Shown here piece by piece: positions 7,336 through 15,442 of a DNA stretch of 64,000 nt. Made by a program: the position numbers and the translations under genes. This stretch comes from 66-474 sp035281745. Its GTDB lineage: Bacteria; Pseudomonadota; Gammaproteobacteria; Xanthomonadales; Rhodanobacteraceae. The stretch lies in contig DATEDI010000010.1 in the NCBI GenBank assembly GCA_035281745.1, positions 62,001 to 126,000 of the forward strand, written 5' to 3'. Position 1 is the first letter of the stretch. Every line of letters starts with the position of its first letter. The notes beneath the pieces are model-generated. The model made no database searches. It saw nothing but the letters and a program-made list of their open reading frames with translations, and was not told the origin of the DNA.

Positions 7336-9645
7336 CTATTGCCGCTTGTAGCGCTGCTTCAGCGCCGTCGCCGCGTTGGCGTACAACTTCTCCAGCGCCG
7401 CGACGCTGTCGCCGGGGCTGACCAGCGTGCCATTGCGTGCGGCTTCTTCCACTTGTCGCGCACGGTTGGCCAGCGGAATCGCGCCGAGGTTCGCGCTGGA
7501 CGACTTCAACGAATGCGCAAGCTTGCCGACCTCGGTGCCGTCGCCGCGGTCGGCCGCCTCGCGCATGTTGCGCATCCGGGTTTCGCCGTCGCGCAGGTAG
7601 GCGTCCACCAGGGTGACCAGTTCGTCGCCCATGATGTCTTCGAGATCGACCAGGGTCGTGGCGTCCAGGGTGTCGGGGGGCGGTGGATTCTGCATGGCGG
7701 GGTGCGTGGCCTCCGGCTGGGTGACGGGTGCGATGGCGGAAAGGGGATCGGCGGTTGTCGCCGGCGCGACGGTCGGGGATTTCGGCATCCAGCGTGTCAG
7801 CGTCTGTTCCAGCAATTGCCGGTCGAGCGGCTTGGAAAGGTAATCGTCCATCCCGGCCTGCAGGCAGCGCTCGCGGTCGCCCGACATGGCGTGCGCGGTC
7901 ATCGCGATTACTGGCGTGCGCGGCTTGCCCTGCCCGCTCTCGATTTCGCGCAGGCGGCGGGTGGCGCTGTAACCATCCAGCACCGGCATCTGGCAGTCCA
8001 TCAGCACCATCACGTACGGCTGTTCGCGCAATTTCTCCAGCGCCACTTCGCCGTTTTCCGCGACGTCCACCGTGAGCCCAAGGCGTTCCAGCAGCTTCTG
8101 CGCGACCTTCTGGTTGACGGGATGGTCTTCCACCAGCAGCACCCTGCCGACGAGTGGCTGGTCGCTGCGGGGCGCCGTCGGCGTCAGTGGTGCGCTCAAC
8201 ACCGGTTGCGCACGCGCCTGCGGGACAACGCCGAAAGCGCTGCGCACACCTTGGCGCAGCGCCGCGTCATCCGCACGCGCCGGTGCCAGCACCACGCGCG
8301 CGTCGGGGGCGGCGTCCAGGCCCAGTGCGAGTATCCGCAAGGCGTCGAGTTGACGATCGGCCAGGATGCCGCGAAGCAACGCACCGACATCACCGCTGAC
8401 GCTGCCGATGTCCACGATCAACAGGTCGAAACTGAAAGTCTTGCCGAGCGGTGCGGCCTGCTTCAGCCGCGCCAGCGTGGCGCCGGCATCGGCCACATGG
8501 GTCGTATCGAGTTCGAGGGTGGCGAGGATCGGCGTGACGTGTTGCGCGCGTTGCGGACTGGCGGCCAGCAGCACGCGCGCGCCGATCAGGCTCTTGTGCG
8601 CGCCGGACATGTCGCCCGGCGCCTTTTCGAACGGGATGGTGAACCAGAACACCGAACCGCGGCCGGGCTCGGAACGCACGCCAATGCGCCCGCCCATCAA
8701 GTCCACCAGCTTCTTGCAGATCGTGAGGCCGAGCCCGGTGCCGCCATAGCGCCGCGTCACCGAGGCGTCGGCCTGCGTGAACGGCTGGAACAGCCGCGCC
8801 GCGGCATCGGCGGCGAGACCGATGCCGGTGTCGCGCACCGCGAACAACAGTTCGTGCTGGGTCGCGGTGTCGTTGCGCTTGCTCACCCGCACCGACACGC
8901 CGCCGCGCTGGGTGAACTTGATCGCGTTGCCCATCAGGTTGGTGAGGATCTGGCGGATGCGCATCGGATCGCCGCGCACCACCGGTCGCACGTCGGCATC
9001 GACGACCGCACGCATCGCAAGACCTTTGGCCTCGGCGGGTTTTTCCAGCAGCCGTTTGACGCTGTCCACCAGGTCGCGGATGTTGATGCTGACCGATTCG
9101 AGATCGAGCTTGCCGGCTTCGGCCTTGGAGTAGTCGAGGATGTCGTCGACGATCCGCAGCAATTCCTTGGCCGAGGCATTGGCGGTGATCAGGTATTCGC
9201 GTTGCGCCGGTGAAAGCTCGGTGCCCAGCACGATGTCCAGCAACGGCAGGATGCCGTTCAACGGCGTGCGGATTTCGTGGCTCATGCTGGCCAGGAATTC
9301 GCTCTTGGCCAGCATCGCGGCTTCGGCGGCCTGCTTGGCGGCCAGCAGTTCGCGTTGCACGCCGCGCAGCGACGTCAGTTCCGATTGCGCCGAGGCAAGC
9401 CGGGTGCGCATCGCGACGTCCACGGGATCCTGCACCGGCGCCACCGACACGTTGCGCGCCGCGCCGCCTTGCGGCGCGCGTGCCAGCCACAACAGGATCA
9501 GCGCGATCAGCAGCAGGCCCCACAACGCGGCCACCTGCGGCATCGGGACCCACAGCGCGGCCGCCGCGCCGGCGGCGATCAGCGCGATGCTGCCCAGCAC
9601 CCGGGGCCACGACACCCGCTCACCGCCACCGGTCGTGCTTGCCAT
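7336..9645 (-). CDS. Hybrid sensor histidine kinase with receiver and HPt domains
   Basis: The protein has 769 aa. Two N-terminal transmembrane segments (about 16-33 and 38-55) come first, then a coiled coil and a dimerisation domain with the phosphoacceptor His near residue 123 (SHEIRTPLNGILPLL). A HATPase domain follows, with NAIKFTQRG, DTGIGL and GGTGLGLTICKKL. A receiver domain has its Asp near 549 (MDCQMPVLDGYS), and a C-terminal HPt domain carries LAHSLKSSSANLG. This order is the BarA/RpfC type of phosphorelay. There is no large sensor domain. The start is 2 nt from the stop of the upstream response-regulator gene, so they form an operon. No rpfF or rpfG is nearby, so RpfC identity is not claimed. 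Confidence 0.9.
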   Translation of the reverse strand: MASTTGGGERVSWPRVLGSIALIAAGAAAALWVPMPQVAALWGLLLIALILLWLARAPQGGAARNVSVAPVQDPVDVAMRTRLASAQSELTSLRGVQRELLAAKQAAEAAMLAKSEFLASMSHEIRTPLNGILPLLDIVLGTELSPAQREYLITANASAKELLRIVDDILDYSKAEAGKLDLESVSINIRDLVDSVKRLLEKPAEAKGLAMRAVVDADVRPVVRGDPMRIRQILTNLMGNAIKFTQRGGVSVRVSKRNDTATQHELLFAVRDTGIGLAADAAARLFQPFTQADASVTRRYGGTGLGLTICKKLVDLMGGRIGVRSEPGRGSVFWFTIPFEKAPGDMSGAHKSLIGARVLLAASPQRAQHVTPILATLELDTTHVADAGATLARLKQAAPLGKTFSFDLLIVDIGSVSGDVGALLRGILADRQLDALRILALGLDAAPDARVVLAPARADDAALRQGVRSAFGVVPQARAQPVLSAPLTPTAPRSDQPLVGRVLLVEDHPVNQKVAQKLLERLGLTVDVAENGEVALEKLREQPYVMVLMDCQMPVLDGYSATRRLREIESGQGKPRTPVIAMTAHAMSGDRERCLQAGMDDYLSKPLDRQLLEQTLTRWMPKSPTVAPATTADPLSAIAPVTQPEATHPAMQNPPPPDTLDATTLVDLEDIMGDELVTLVDAYLRDGETRMRNMREAADRGDGTEVGKLAHSLKSSSANLGAIPLANRARQVEEAARNGTLVSPGDSVAALEKLYANAATALKQRYKRQ

Positions 9646-9647
9646 CC

Positions 9648-12185
9648 TCAGCTTCCTTGCTCGGGAAACGAGTGATCGAGCTCGGCGGCGGGCGGGCGGA
9701 AATGATTGCCTTGCAGCATGTCGACACTGGCGGCACGCAGCGCCTCGGCACGCGCCACGGTTTCGATGCGCGGCGCGATCACGCGCAGGTTGTGCGAATG
9801 CGCGCCGCGCACGACCGTGTCCAGGTCGCCATCGGCGAGGTCGGGCGCGAGCTTGATGAAATCGAGCGGCAGGTGCCCGATCCAGCCGGCGTTCACCGCG
9901 TCGGTGTCGACGCCGGCGAGACACAGGCGCACGCCGGCACGCTTCAGGTCGGGTGCCAGCTCGACCAGCGCGCGGAGGTTGTTGCGGGCCTCCTCGCAGC
10001 GGAACTCCAGCACCAGCGATTCCGGCGTCACGCCCGCGGTTGCCAGCCGTGCCGAAAGTTGCCCGCGCCGACCGTGATCCGCCCAGCCCTGCAGCGACTG
10101 GCTCGCGAACAGGCAGACCGGATCCCCGTCGCGCTGGTGTTGCGCCAGGATGCCGATGCAATGATCGACGACCCACGCATCGACCGCCGCGATGTAGCCC
10201 GCGCGGATCGCGGCGGGGATCAACTCGGCGGCCAGGAATTCCTGTTCGCCGTGTTGCAATCGCAGCAGCGCCTGATAGTGCGGACCCGCGCCGCCGCGGA
10301 TCGGAATGATTGGCTGGAACACGAGGTCGAACGATCCGTGCGCCAGCGCCGCCGAAATGCGCTGGGCGAGCGCGTTCGGATCGGGCGCGAGCGTGGAGTG
10401 CACCGCGACACGATCGGGCTGTATGCGCGCCACGGTCAGGGTGTGCTGCACCGCCGCCAGCGCCACTGCGGATTCGCTGGTCGTGGCATCGAACGCGCAC
10501 ACCGCGGCGTCCAGTCGCACGGCGGTGGCCTGCGCGCCGAAGCGTTCGTCATCCGCTCCCGTCACCAGTTCGGTGGCCAGGGCCACCAGTTCGCGCTCGC
10601 TGCGTGCGGGCGAGAAAATCAGGAACGCCGCATGCCCGTGACGCGCGGTCATGTAGTTCGTGCGGGCATGGCGCAGGATGAAATCGCCGAGCTGCGTGAG
10701 CACCTGGTCGAAGGCGGCCAGACCAATGCGATCGCGCAGGATCGTGGCGTCGCGAAGTTCCACCGCCAGCAGGCCGCCCTGCGCAGCGTAACCACCCGCC
10801 GCGGCGAGGTGTTCGGACAAGGCATCCAGCAGTTGCGCGCGTTCGTGCAGACCGGTCGCGGCGTCGCGGCGACGTCTGCGCCGGGTGCGCGAGGCGGCGG
10901 CGCGTGCGCGCCGCACGCGATTGGTGACCGCGGCGACCAGATGGGTCGGGCGGATCGGCTTCATCAGGAAATCGTCGCCGCCCGCATCCAGCGCGGCGAA
11001 TTGGCGGTCTTCGTCCTGGTCGCCTGACAGGAACACGATCGGTGTGTTGACGTAGCCGTCGCGCTCGCGGATCAGCGCGGTCAACTCGAAGCCATCGCAA
11101 TCTGGCATGTTGAGGTCGAGCAGCAGCAGGTCCGGCTGGAACCGGTCCAGTTCTTCCAGCACCGCCAACGATTCGCCCAACACCCGCGTTTCCATGCCGG
11201 CGCGGCGCAGGATCGCTTGCGCGAACAATGCCTGCGGGGCGTCGTCGTCCACGATCAGGATGCGGTACGGACTTTCCTCGTCCACCATGGCCAGTTCCAG
11301 TGCGGCGCCTACCGTTTCGCCGGGCGTGGCCGGTAGTGCGATGCAGCGGTCGGCGCCCGCGCGCAGCGCGCGCAGGCGCAACTCGACATCCGTCTCGCGC
11401 AGCAGCGCCAGCAGGTGGACACGGTGCGCGGGATCGCGCCGCGCTTCGCGCAGGGTGGCGGCGAGCTGTTCCAGTGGGGTGCGCGCATCGGCGATCAGGA
11501 TGATGAGATCCGGCGTCGCGTCCCGCAGTTGTTCGAGGAGGCCCGGCATGTGGTCGAGCAGCGCCACGTCGCAGCCATGCTGGTCGAGCCGCAGCAGCAG
11601 TTCGTTGATCAGGGGATCGTCGTCGTTGATGATCCGCACGCGCGGCCCGCGCGGGTGATCGGGCACCGGCGGCATGTCCGGCTGTGGCGCCGGCGCTTCG
11701 TTGGCCGCGGCCGCATTGGTGACAGGGCCGGCATCGGTGATGCCGAGCTGCAACCAGTAGCCGGGAGGCGGCGTGTCGCAGCGCGGAAACGGCGCCTTGC
11801 CCGCGATCGGCGGGGGATCCTGCATCCAGGCAGGCAAGCCGGGGCCGCGTGACGACTGCTGCAGATGTGGTCGCAGGCTGTCCAGCAGCGCGTCGATGCT
11901 GGTGGTCGCGGCGGCATCGGGAACCTGGTTGGCGCTGACGGCCGGCGCCAGCGCCGATTCCAGCGCCAGCAGGCGCTCGCCGGTTTCCAGCAGGCCGTAG
12001 CGGCCGCAGGCGCCGGCCAGTTGCGCGATCTCGTCGTGCAACGTGCGCAGCACGTTGCAGTCCCACCCGCTGCGGCATTGCGCGCGCGCGCGCCGCAGCA
12101 GTGTGCGCAGACGCTGCGGCAGGTGCTGCCGAAACGCCGCCTGCAGCTCCGCATCGGGCTTCTGCTGGGACAACTGCGATGCCAT
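9648..12185 (-). CDS. Multidomain response regulator with degenerate GGDEF and EAL domains
   Basis: The 845-aa protein has, in order, an HPt-like helical region (about 1-110), a weak receiver lacking a clear phospho-Asp (about 172-285), a canonical receiver (about 290-410, IVDDD and LLLDLNMPDCDGF), a GGDEF-like domain (about 430-570) and an EAL-like domain (about 580-835). The GGDEF signature is replaced by RHGHAAF. The EAL glutamate is Gln (YQALLRL), and the DDFGTG loop reads AGVDTDA. It is therefore probably catalytically dead for c-di-GMP synthesis and hydrolysis, and may act as a c-di-GMP receptor or scaffold, as FimX and LapD do. It is co-transcribed with the hybrid kinase. Confidence 0.85.
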   Translation of the reverse strand: MASQLSQQKPDAELQAAFRQHLPQRLRTLLRRARAQCRSGWDCNVLRTLHDEIAQLAGACGRYGLLETGERLLALESALAPAVSANQVPDAAATTSIDALLDSLRPHLQQSSRGPGLPAWMQDPPPIAGKAPFPRCDTPPPGYWLQLGITDAGPVTNAAAANEAPAPQPDMPPVPDHPRGPRVRIINDDDPLINELLLRLDQHGCDVALLDHMPGLLEQLRDATPDLIILIADARTPLEQLAATLREARRDPAHRVHLLALLRETDVELRLRALRAGADRCIALPATPGETVGAALELAMVDEESPYRILIVDDDAPQALFAQAILRRAGMETRVLGESLAVLEELDRFQPDLLLLDLNMPDCDGFELTALIRERDGYVNTPIVFLSGDQDEDRQFAALDAGGDDFLMKPIRPTHLVAAVTNRVRRARAAASRTRRRRRRDAATGLHERAQLLDALSEHLAAAGGYAAQGGLLAVELRDATILRDRIGLAAFDQVLTQLGDFILRHARTNYMTARHGHAAFLIFSPARSERELVALATELVTGADDERFGAQATAVRLDAAVCAFDATTSESAVALAAVQHTLTVARIQPDRVAVHSTLAPDPNALAQRISAALAHGSFDLVFQPIIPIRGGAGPHYQALLRLQHGEQEFLAAELIPAAIRAGYIAAVDAWVVDHCIGILAQHQRDGDPVCLFASQSLQGWADHGRRGQLSARLATAGVTPESLVLEFRCEEARNNLRALVELAPDLKRAGVRLCLAGVDTDAVNAGWIGHLPLDFIKLAPDLADGDLDTVVRGAHSHNLRVIAPRIETVARAEALRAASVDMLQGNHFRPPAAELDHSFPEQGS

Positions 12186-12301
12186 GTGGGAATTCCCCCT
12201 GCTTCGGCAAAACTATACCAAGGCGCAGGGCCGGAAGTGTGTTCGGCGTATCGCTGCTCCGTGCCCGGGAACGACTGCCGCGTCCGATCGAAGCCACTTA
12301 G

Positions 12302-12401
12302 ATGAAAAGTCGGGCCATGCAAGGCCGTTCTGGTGTTGGCGAACCCCGGGATGGGCCAGCAAATAGTGAATACAACGAAGCAGCGATCAGGGATGATCGC
12401 A
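12302..12401 (-). repeat. Stop-codon-linked two-hairpin element, copy C
   Basis: Read on the minus strand, the 7-bp stem GCGATCATCCCTGATCGC (12400-12383) begins 1 nt after the hemJ TAG stop (12404-12402). The variable centre follows, then CCAGAACGGCC, TTGCA, TGGCCCGAC and a T-run. The element lies between hemJ and the multidomain regulator gene. Confidence 0.85.
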
Positions 12402-12824
12402 CTAAAAAGGCTTGACGACGGCCAGGATCACGATCGCGAGCAGCAGCACGCCGGGAATTTCGTTGAAGCCGCGCAGTTTGCGCGACGACCAATGGCAGCG
12501 ATCGGCGGCGAAATCGCGGGTGAGCTTCACCAGCACTGCGTGGTAGACGACCAGCAGCAGCACCAGCAGCAGTTTCAGGTGCAGCCAGCCGGCGTGCAGG
12601 TAGAACGATTCCACCGCGAGCGTCGCGATGCCGAAGGCGATCGCCAGCGCGCCGCCGATATGGGTCATCACCAGCAGGCGCCGTTCCATCACCTTGAAGC
12701 GCTCGCGGGTCGATGTTTCGCCCGCTTCCGCGTGATACACGAACAGCCGTGGCAGGTAGAACAGACCGGCGAACCAGGTGACCACGCCGATGATGTGGAG
12801 GGCTTTCAGCCACAAGGGCAACAT
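12402..12824 (-). CDS. hemJ: HemJ, protoporphyrinogen IX oxidase
   Basis: This 140-aa four-helix membrane protein oxidises protoporphyrinogen IX to protoporphyrin IX in heme synthesis. The family motif is visible in LKALHIIGVVTWFAGLFYLP, with the conserved His near residue 10, and HIGGALAIAFG follows. The ATG at 12824 was chosen because GGAG lies 6 nt upstream. The in-frame ATG at 12836 has no such site. The TAG stop touches two-hairpin element copy C. The gene is divergent from csaA. Confidence 0.9.
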   Translation of the reverse strand: MLPLWLKALHIIGVVTWFAGLFYLPRLFVYHAEAGETSTRERFKVMERRLLVMTHIGGALAIAFGIATLAVESFYLHAGWLHLKLLLVLLLVVYHAVLVKLTRDFAADRCHWSSRKLRGFNEIPGVLLLAIVILAVVKPF

Positions 12825-13016
12825 CGGAGGCTCCATGCAGGGCAGGCATCGTGTTTCGCGGCTGGCACGCAGGTACGCCGTGCGCGGCCGGCCGCGCCGT
12901 CTCGCGCGAACCCGAATCCGGGCGAAGTGGTGGGCGACTCGGCTTGACGTCCCGGCGTGCCGTCGTCGCGGCGTGGTGGCTAGTATGCACGTCTTTGCAG
13001 ATGCAACAACACGATA

Positions 13017-13355
13017 ATGGAAACGATAAGCTGGGACGATTTCGCGAAAGTCGAATTGCGCATTGGCCGCATCGTCGAGGCCCGCGTGTTCGCCGAGGCG
13101 CGCAAGCCCGCGTACGTGTTGCAGATCGACTTCGGCGAAGAGATCGGCATCCGCAAATCCAGCGCGCAAATCACCAAGTTGTATTCGCCGGCAGCGCTGA
13201 TCGGCAAGCTGGTGGTGGCCGTCGTCAACTTTCCGAAGAAGCAGATCGGGCCGGTGATGAGCGAATGCCTCGTCACCGGGTTCCACGATGCGAACGGCGA
13301 CGTCGCGCTGTGCGTGCCCGACAAGCCGGTGCCATTGGGCGCGAAGCTGGGCTGA
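13017..13355 (+). CDS. csaA: CsaA-like tRNA-binding domain protein
   Basis: This 112-aa single-domain protein has the OB fold of the tRNA_bind family, as at the C-terminus of methionyl-tRNA synthetase. Conserved features are VELRIGRIVEARVF, KSSAQITKLY, VVAVVNFPKKQIGP and the MSECLVTG segment. CsaA has been described as a secretion-related chaperone in Bacillus and as a tRNA binder. The role here is not evident from context. The glnA regulatory region begins directly after its stop. Confidence 0.9.
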   Translation: METISWDDFAKVELRIGRIVEARVFAEARKPAYVLQIDFGEEIGIRKSSAQITKLYSPAALIGKLVVAVVNFPKKQIGPVMSECLVTGFHDANGDVALCVPDKPVPLGAKLG

Positions 13356-13364
13356 GGGTATGTA

Positions 13365-13403
13365 TTCACGTAAATGGTGCAACTACTGCACCACAATGAT
13401 GCA
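13365..13403 (+). promoter_or_regulatory. Two tandem NtrC-type binding sites upstream of glnA
   Basis: Site 1 is TTCACGTAAATGGTGCA (13365-13381, one good half). Site 2 is TGCACCACAATGATGCA (13387-13403, one mismatch to TGCACC-N5-GGTGCA). Their centres are 22 bp apart, about two helical turns, and 60-100 bp upstream of the sigma-54 promoter. This is the enhancer layout known from enteric glnA. Confidence 0.7.
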
Positions 13404-13453
13404 TCACTCCCCGTCCATTCCTGCAAGTCATTGGATTGAAAAGCTACAATGAC

Positions 13454-13469
13454 TGGCACGCCGCTTGCA
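13454..13469 (+). promoter_or_regulatory. Sigma-54 (RpoN) promoter of glnA
   Basis: TGGCACGCCGCTTGCA matches the -24/-12 consensus TGGCACG-N4-TTGCA exactly. Transcription would start near 13481, leaving a leader of about 22 nt before the ATG at 13503. Confidence 0.9.
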
Positions 13470-13502
13470 CTTTCCAGCCATCCGCCACTGCCCGAGCCAC
13501 CC

Positions 13503-14912
13503 ATGACCGCCGACAAAGTTCTCGAAACCATCAAGTCCGAAAACATCGAATTCGTCGACCTGCGCTTCGCCGACATGCGCGGTGTCGAGCACCACGTGTC
13601 CTTTCCCGCGCACGCGCTGGATGCCGATACTTTCGAGGACGGCAAAATGTTCGATGGTTCGTCCATCACCGGCTGGAAGGGCATCAACGAATCGGACATG
13701 GTGCTGATGCCCGATCCGACCACCGCGTTCATCGATCCGTTTGCCGAGCACAAGCAGATGAACATCGTGTGCGACGTGCTGGAACCTTCCACGATGCAGG
13801 CCTATTCGCGCGACCCGCGTTCGATCGCGCGGCGTGCGGAAGCGTTCCTCAAATCCACGGGCGTCGCCGATACTGCCTTCTTCGGGCCGGAACCGGAATT
13901 CTTCATCTTCGATTCGGTGCGTTGGCAGAACGACATGGGCCGGGTGTTCTACGAGATCGGATCGGAGGAAGCCGCGTGGTCGTCGCGCTACAAATACGAG
14001 GAAGGCAACCCCGGCCATCGTCCCGGCGTGAAGGGCGGTTATTTCCCGGTGCCGCCGGTCGATTCGCTGCACGACCTGCGCGCGGAAATGTGCACCGTGC
14101 TGGAATCGCTCGGGCAGACGGTCGAGGTGCACCACCACGAAGTCGCCAACGCGGGCCAGTGCGAAATCGGCGTGCGCTTCAACACCCTGCTGCGCAAGGC
14201 CGACGAACTGCAGACCATGAAGTACGTGATCCGCAACGTCGCGCATGCCAACGGCAAGACCGCCACCTTCATGGCCAAGCCCGTGGTGGGTGACAACGGT
14301 TCCGGCATGCACGTGCATCAGTCGCTCAGCAAGGATGGCAAGAACCTGTTCGCGGGTGAACTGTACGGCGGGCTGTCGCAACTCGCGCTGTGGTACATCG
14401 GCGGCATCTTCAAGCATGCGCGCGCGATCAACGCGTTCTCCAATTCCACCACCAACTCCTACAAGCGCCTGGTGCCGGGCTTCGAGGCGCCGGTGATGCT
14501 GGCGTACTCGGCGCGCAACCGCTCGGCGTCGTGCCGCATTCCATATGTGTCGAATCCGAAGGGCCGTCGCATCGAAGTGCGTTTCCCCGACCCGATGAAC
14601 TCGGGCTACCTCACGTTCACCGCGCTGATGATGGCGGGGCTCGACGGCATCTTGAACAAGATCGATCCGGGTCCGGCCATGGACAAGGATCTCTACGACC
14701 TGCCGCCCGAAGAAGAGCGCAACATTCCGCAGGTGTGCGCGTCGCTCGATGGCGCGCTGGAAGCGCTGGACCGCGATCGCGAATTCCTGAAAGCCGGCGG
14801 CGTGATGAGCGACGACTTCATCGCCGCCTACATCGCGACCAAGATGAAGGAAGTCACCGCGTATCGCGCGTCGACGCATCCCCTCGAGTACCAGATGTAC
14901 TACTCGATCTGA
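13503..14912 (+). CDS. glnA: GlnA, type I glutamine synthetase
   Basis: The 469-aa enzyme makes glutamine from glutamate, ammonia and ATP. It has the beta-Grasp N-terminus (VDLRFADMRGVEHHVSFPAH), the latch and active-site segments (FFGPEPEFFIFD, NGSGMHVHQSLSKDG, NSYKRLVPGFEAPV), and the adenylylation Tyr near residue 398 in KDLYDLPPEE. It should therefore be regulated by GlnE as well as by transcription. The start at 13503 is required because an earlier in-frame ATG (13449) lies upstream of, and would read through, the sigma-54 promoter. NtrC-type sites upstream and ntrBC 6 kb downstream complete the circuit. Confidence 0.97.
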   Translation: MTADKVLETIKSENIEFVDLRFADMRGVEHHVSFPAHALDADTFEDGKMFDGSSITGWKGINESDMVLMPDPTTAFIDPFAEHKQMNIVCDVLEPSTMQAYSRDPRSIARRAEAFLKSTGVADTAFFGPEPEFFIFDSVRWQNDMGRVFYEIGSEEAAWSSRYKYEEGNPGHRPGVKGGYFPVPPVDSLHDLRAEMCTVLESLGQTVEVHHHEVANAGQCEIGVRFNTLLRKADELQTMKYVIRNVAHANGKTATFMAKPVVGDNGSGMHVHQSLSKDGKNLFAGELYGGLSQLALWYIGGIFKHARAINAFSNSTTNSYKRLVPGFEAPVMLAYSARNRSASCRIPYVSNPKGRRIEVRFPDPMNSGYLTFTALMMAGLDGILNKIDPGPAMDKDLYDLPPEEERNIPQVCASLDGALEALDRDREFLKAGGVMSDDFIAAYIATKMKEVTAYRASTHPLEYQMYYSI

Positions 14913-14929
14913 CGGAGGATCTACCTGCG

Positions 14930-15442
14930 ATGGATCATCCGTTCGCCGACGCCTTCCGCTACAAGGCCTGGGCGAACCAGGACCTGCTGGATCACGGCGA
15001 GCGGCAATGGCAATCGCTGCCGGAAGAGGATGCGCGCTTCTTCGTGCGCATCCTCAACCACACGTGCGTGGTCGATCGCATCTTCATCGGCCACGTCACC
15101 GGCAAGCCGCACGGATTCGACGCCGACAACACGGTGGAAACGCCCACCGTCGCCGCGTTGCGGGCGGCGATGGCGCAGACGGACGGGTGGCTCGTCGAGT
15201 ATTCGGCGGGCGCGGACCAAGCGGAGCTTGCCCGTGAGATCCCGTTTGTGTTCACCGACGGCGACCGCGGCCGGATGCGCGTGGATGAAATGCTGCTGCA
15301 TCTGCTCACGCACGGCAGCAATCATCGCGGCATGGCCGCGCGGGTCCTGGCGACGCACCGGCTGGAGCGACCCAGGGACACCTTCACGCGTTTCCTGCAC
15401 TTGACCTATCCGGAACGCCGCGATGGCGGCACGCATTCCTGA
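14930..15442 (+). CDS. DinB-family (YfiT/DinB four-helix) protein
   Basis: This 170-aa protein has the DinB fold. The metal-binding histidine triad can be placed in ILNHTCVVDRIF (first) and in LLTHGSNHRG (second and third). DinB-like proteins include thiol-dependent transferases; the substrate is unknown here. The GACGGAGGAT ribosome-binding region follows the glnA stop by a few bases. The gene starts 17 nt after glnA and overlaps the amtB start by 20 nt, so it is probably in the glnA-amtB transcript. Confidence 0.85.
   Translation: MDHPFADAFRYKAWANQDLLDHGERQWQSLPEEDARFFVRILNHTCVVDRIFIGHVTGKPHGFDADNTVETPTVAALRAAMAQTDGWLVEYSAGADQAELAREIPFVFTDGDRGRMRVDEMLLHLLTHGSNHRGMAARVLATHRLERPRDTFTRFLHLTYPERRDGGTHS

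Noticed and set aside
7183..9213. Long 676-codon plus-strand open frame opposite the hybrid kinase
   Set aside because: It mirrors the codons of the kinase gene on the other strand, has low-complexity His/Arg/Gln-rich composition and no domain. High GC produces such shadow frames throughout.
7336..9645. Assignment of the hybrid kinase as RpfC of the DSF quorum-sensing system
   Set aside because: Domain order fits, but rpfF, rpfG and the five-helix RpfC input domain are missing here.
7336..10500. A 1054-codon version of the hybrid kinase starting at 10500
   Set aside because: The first 285 codons are an out-of-frame reading of the GGDEF/EAL gene. The kinase starts at 9645, just after that gene's stop.
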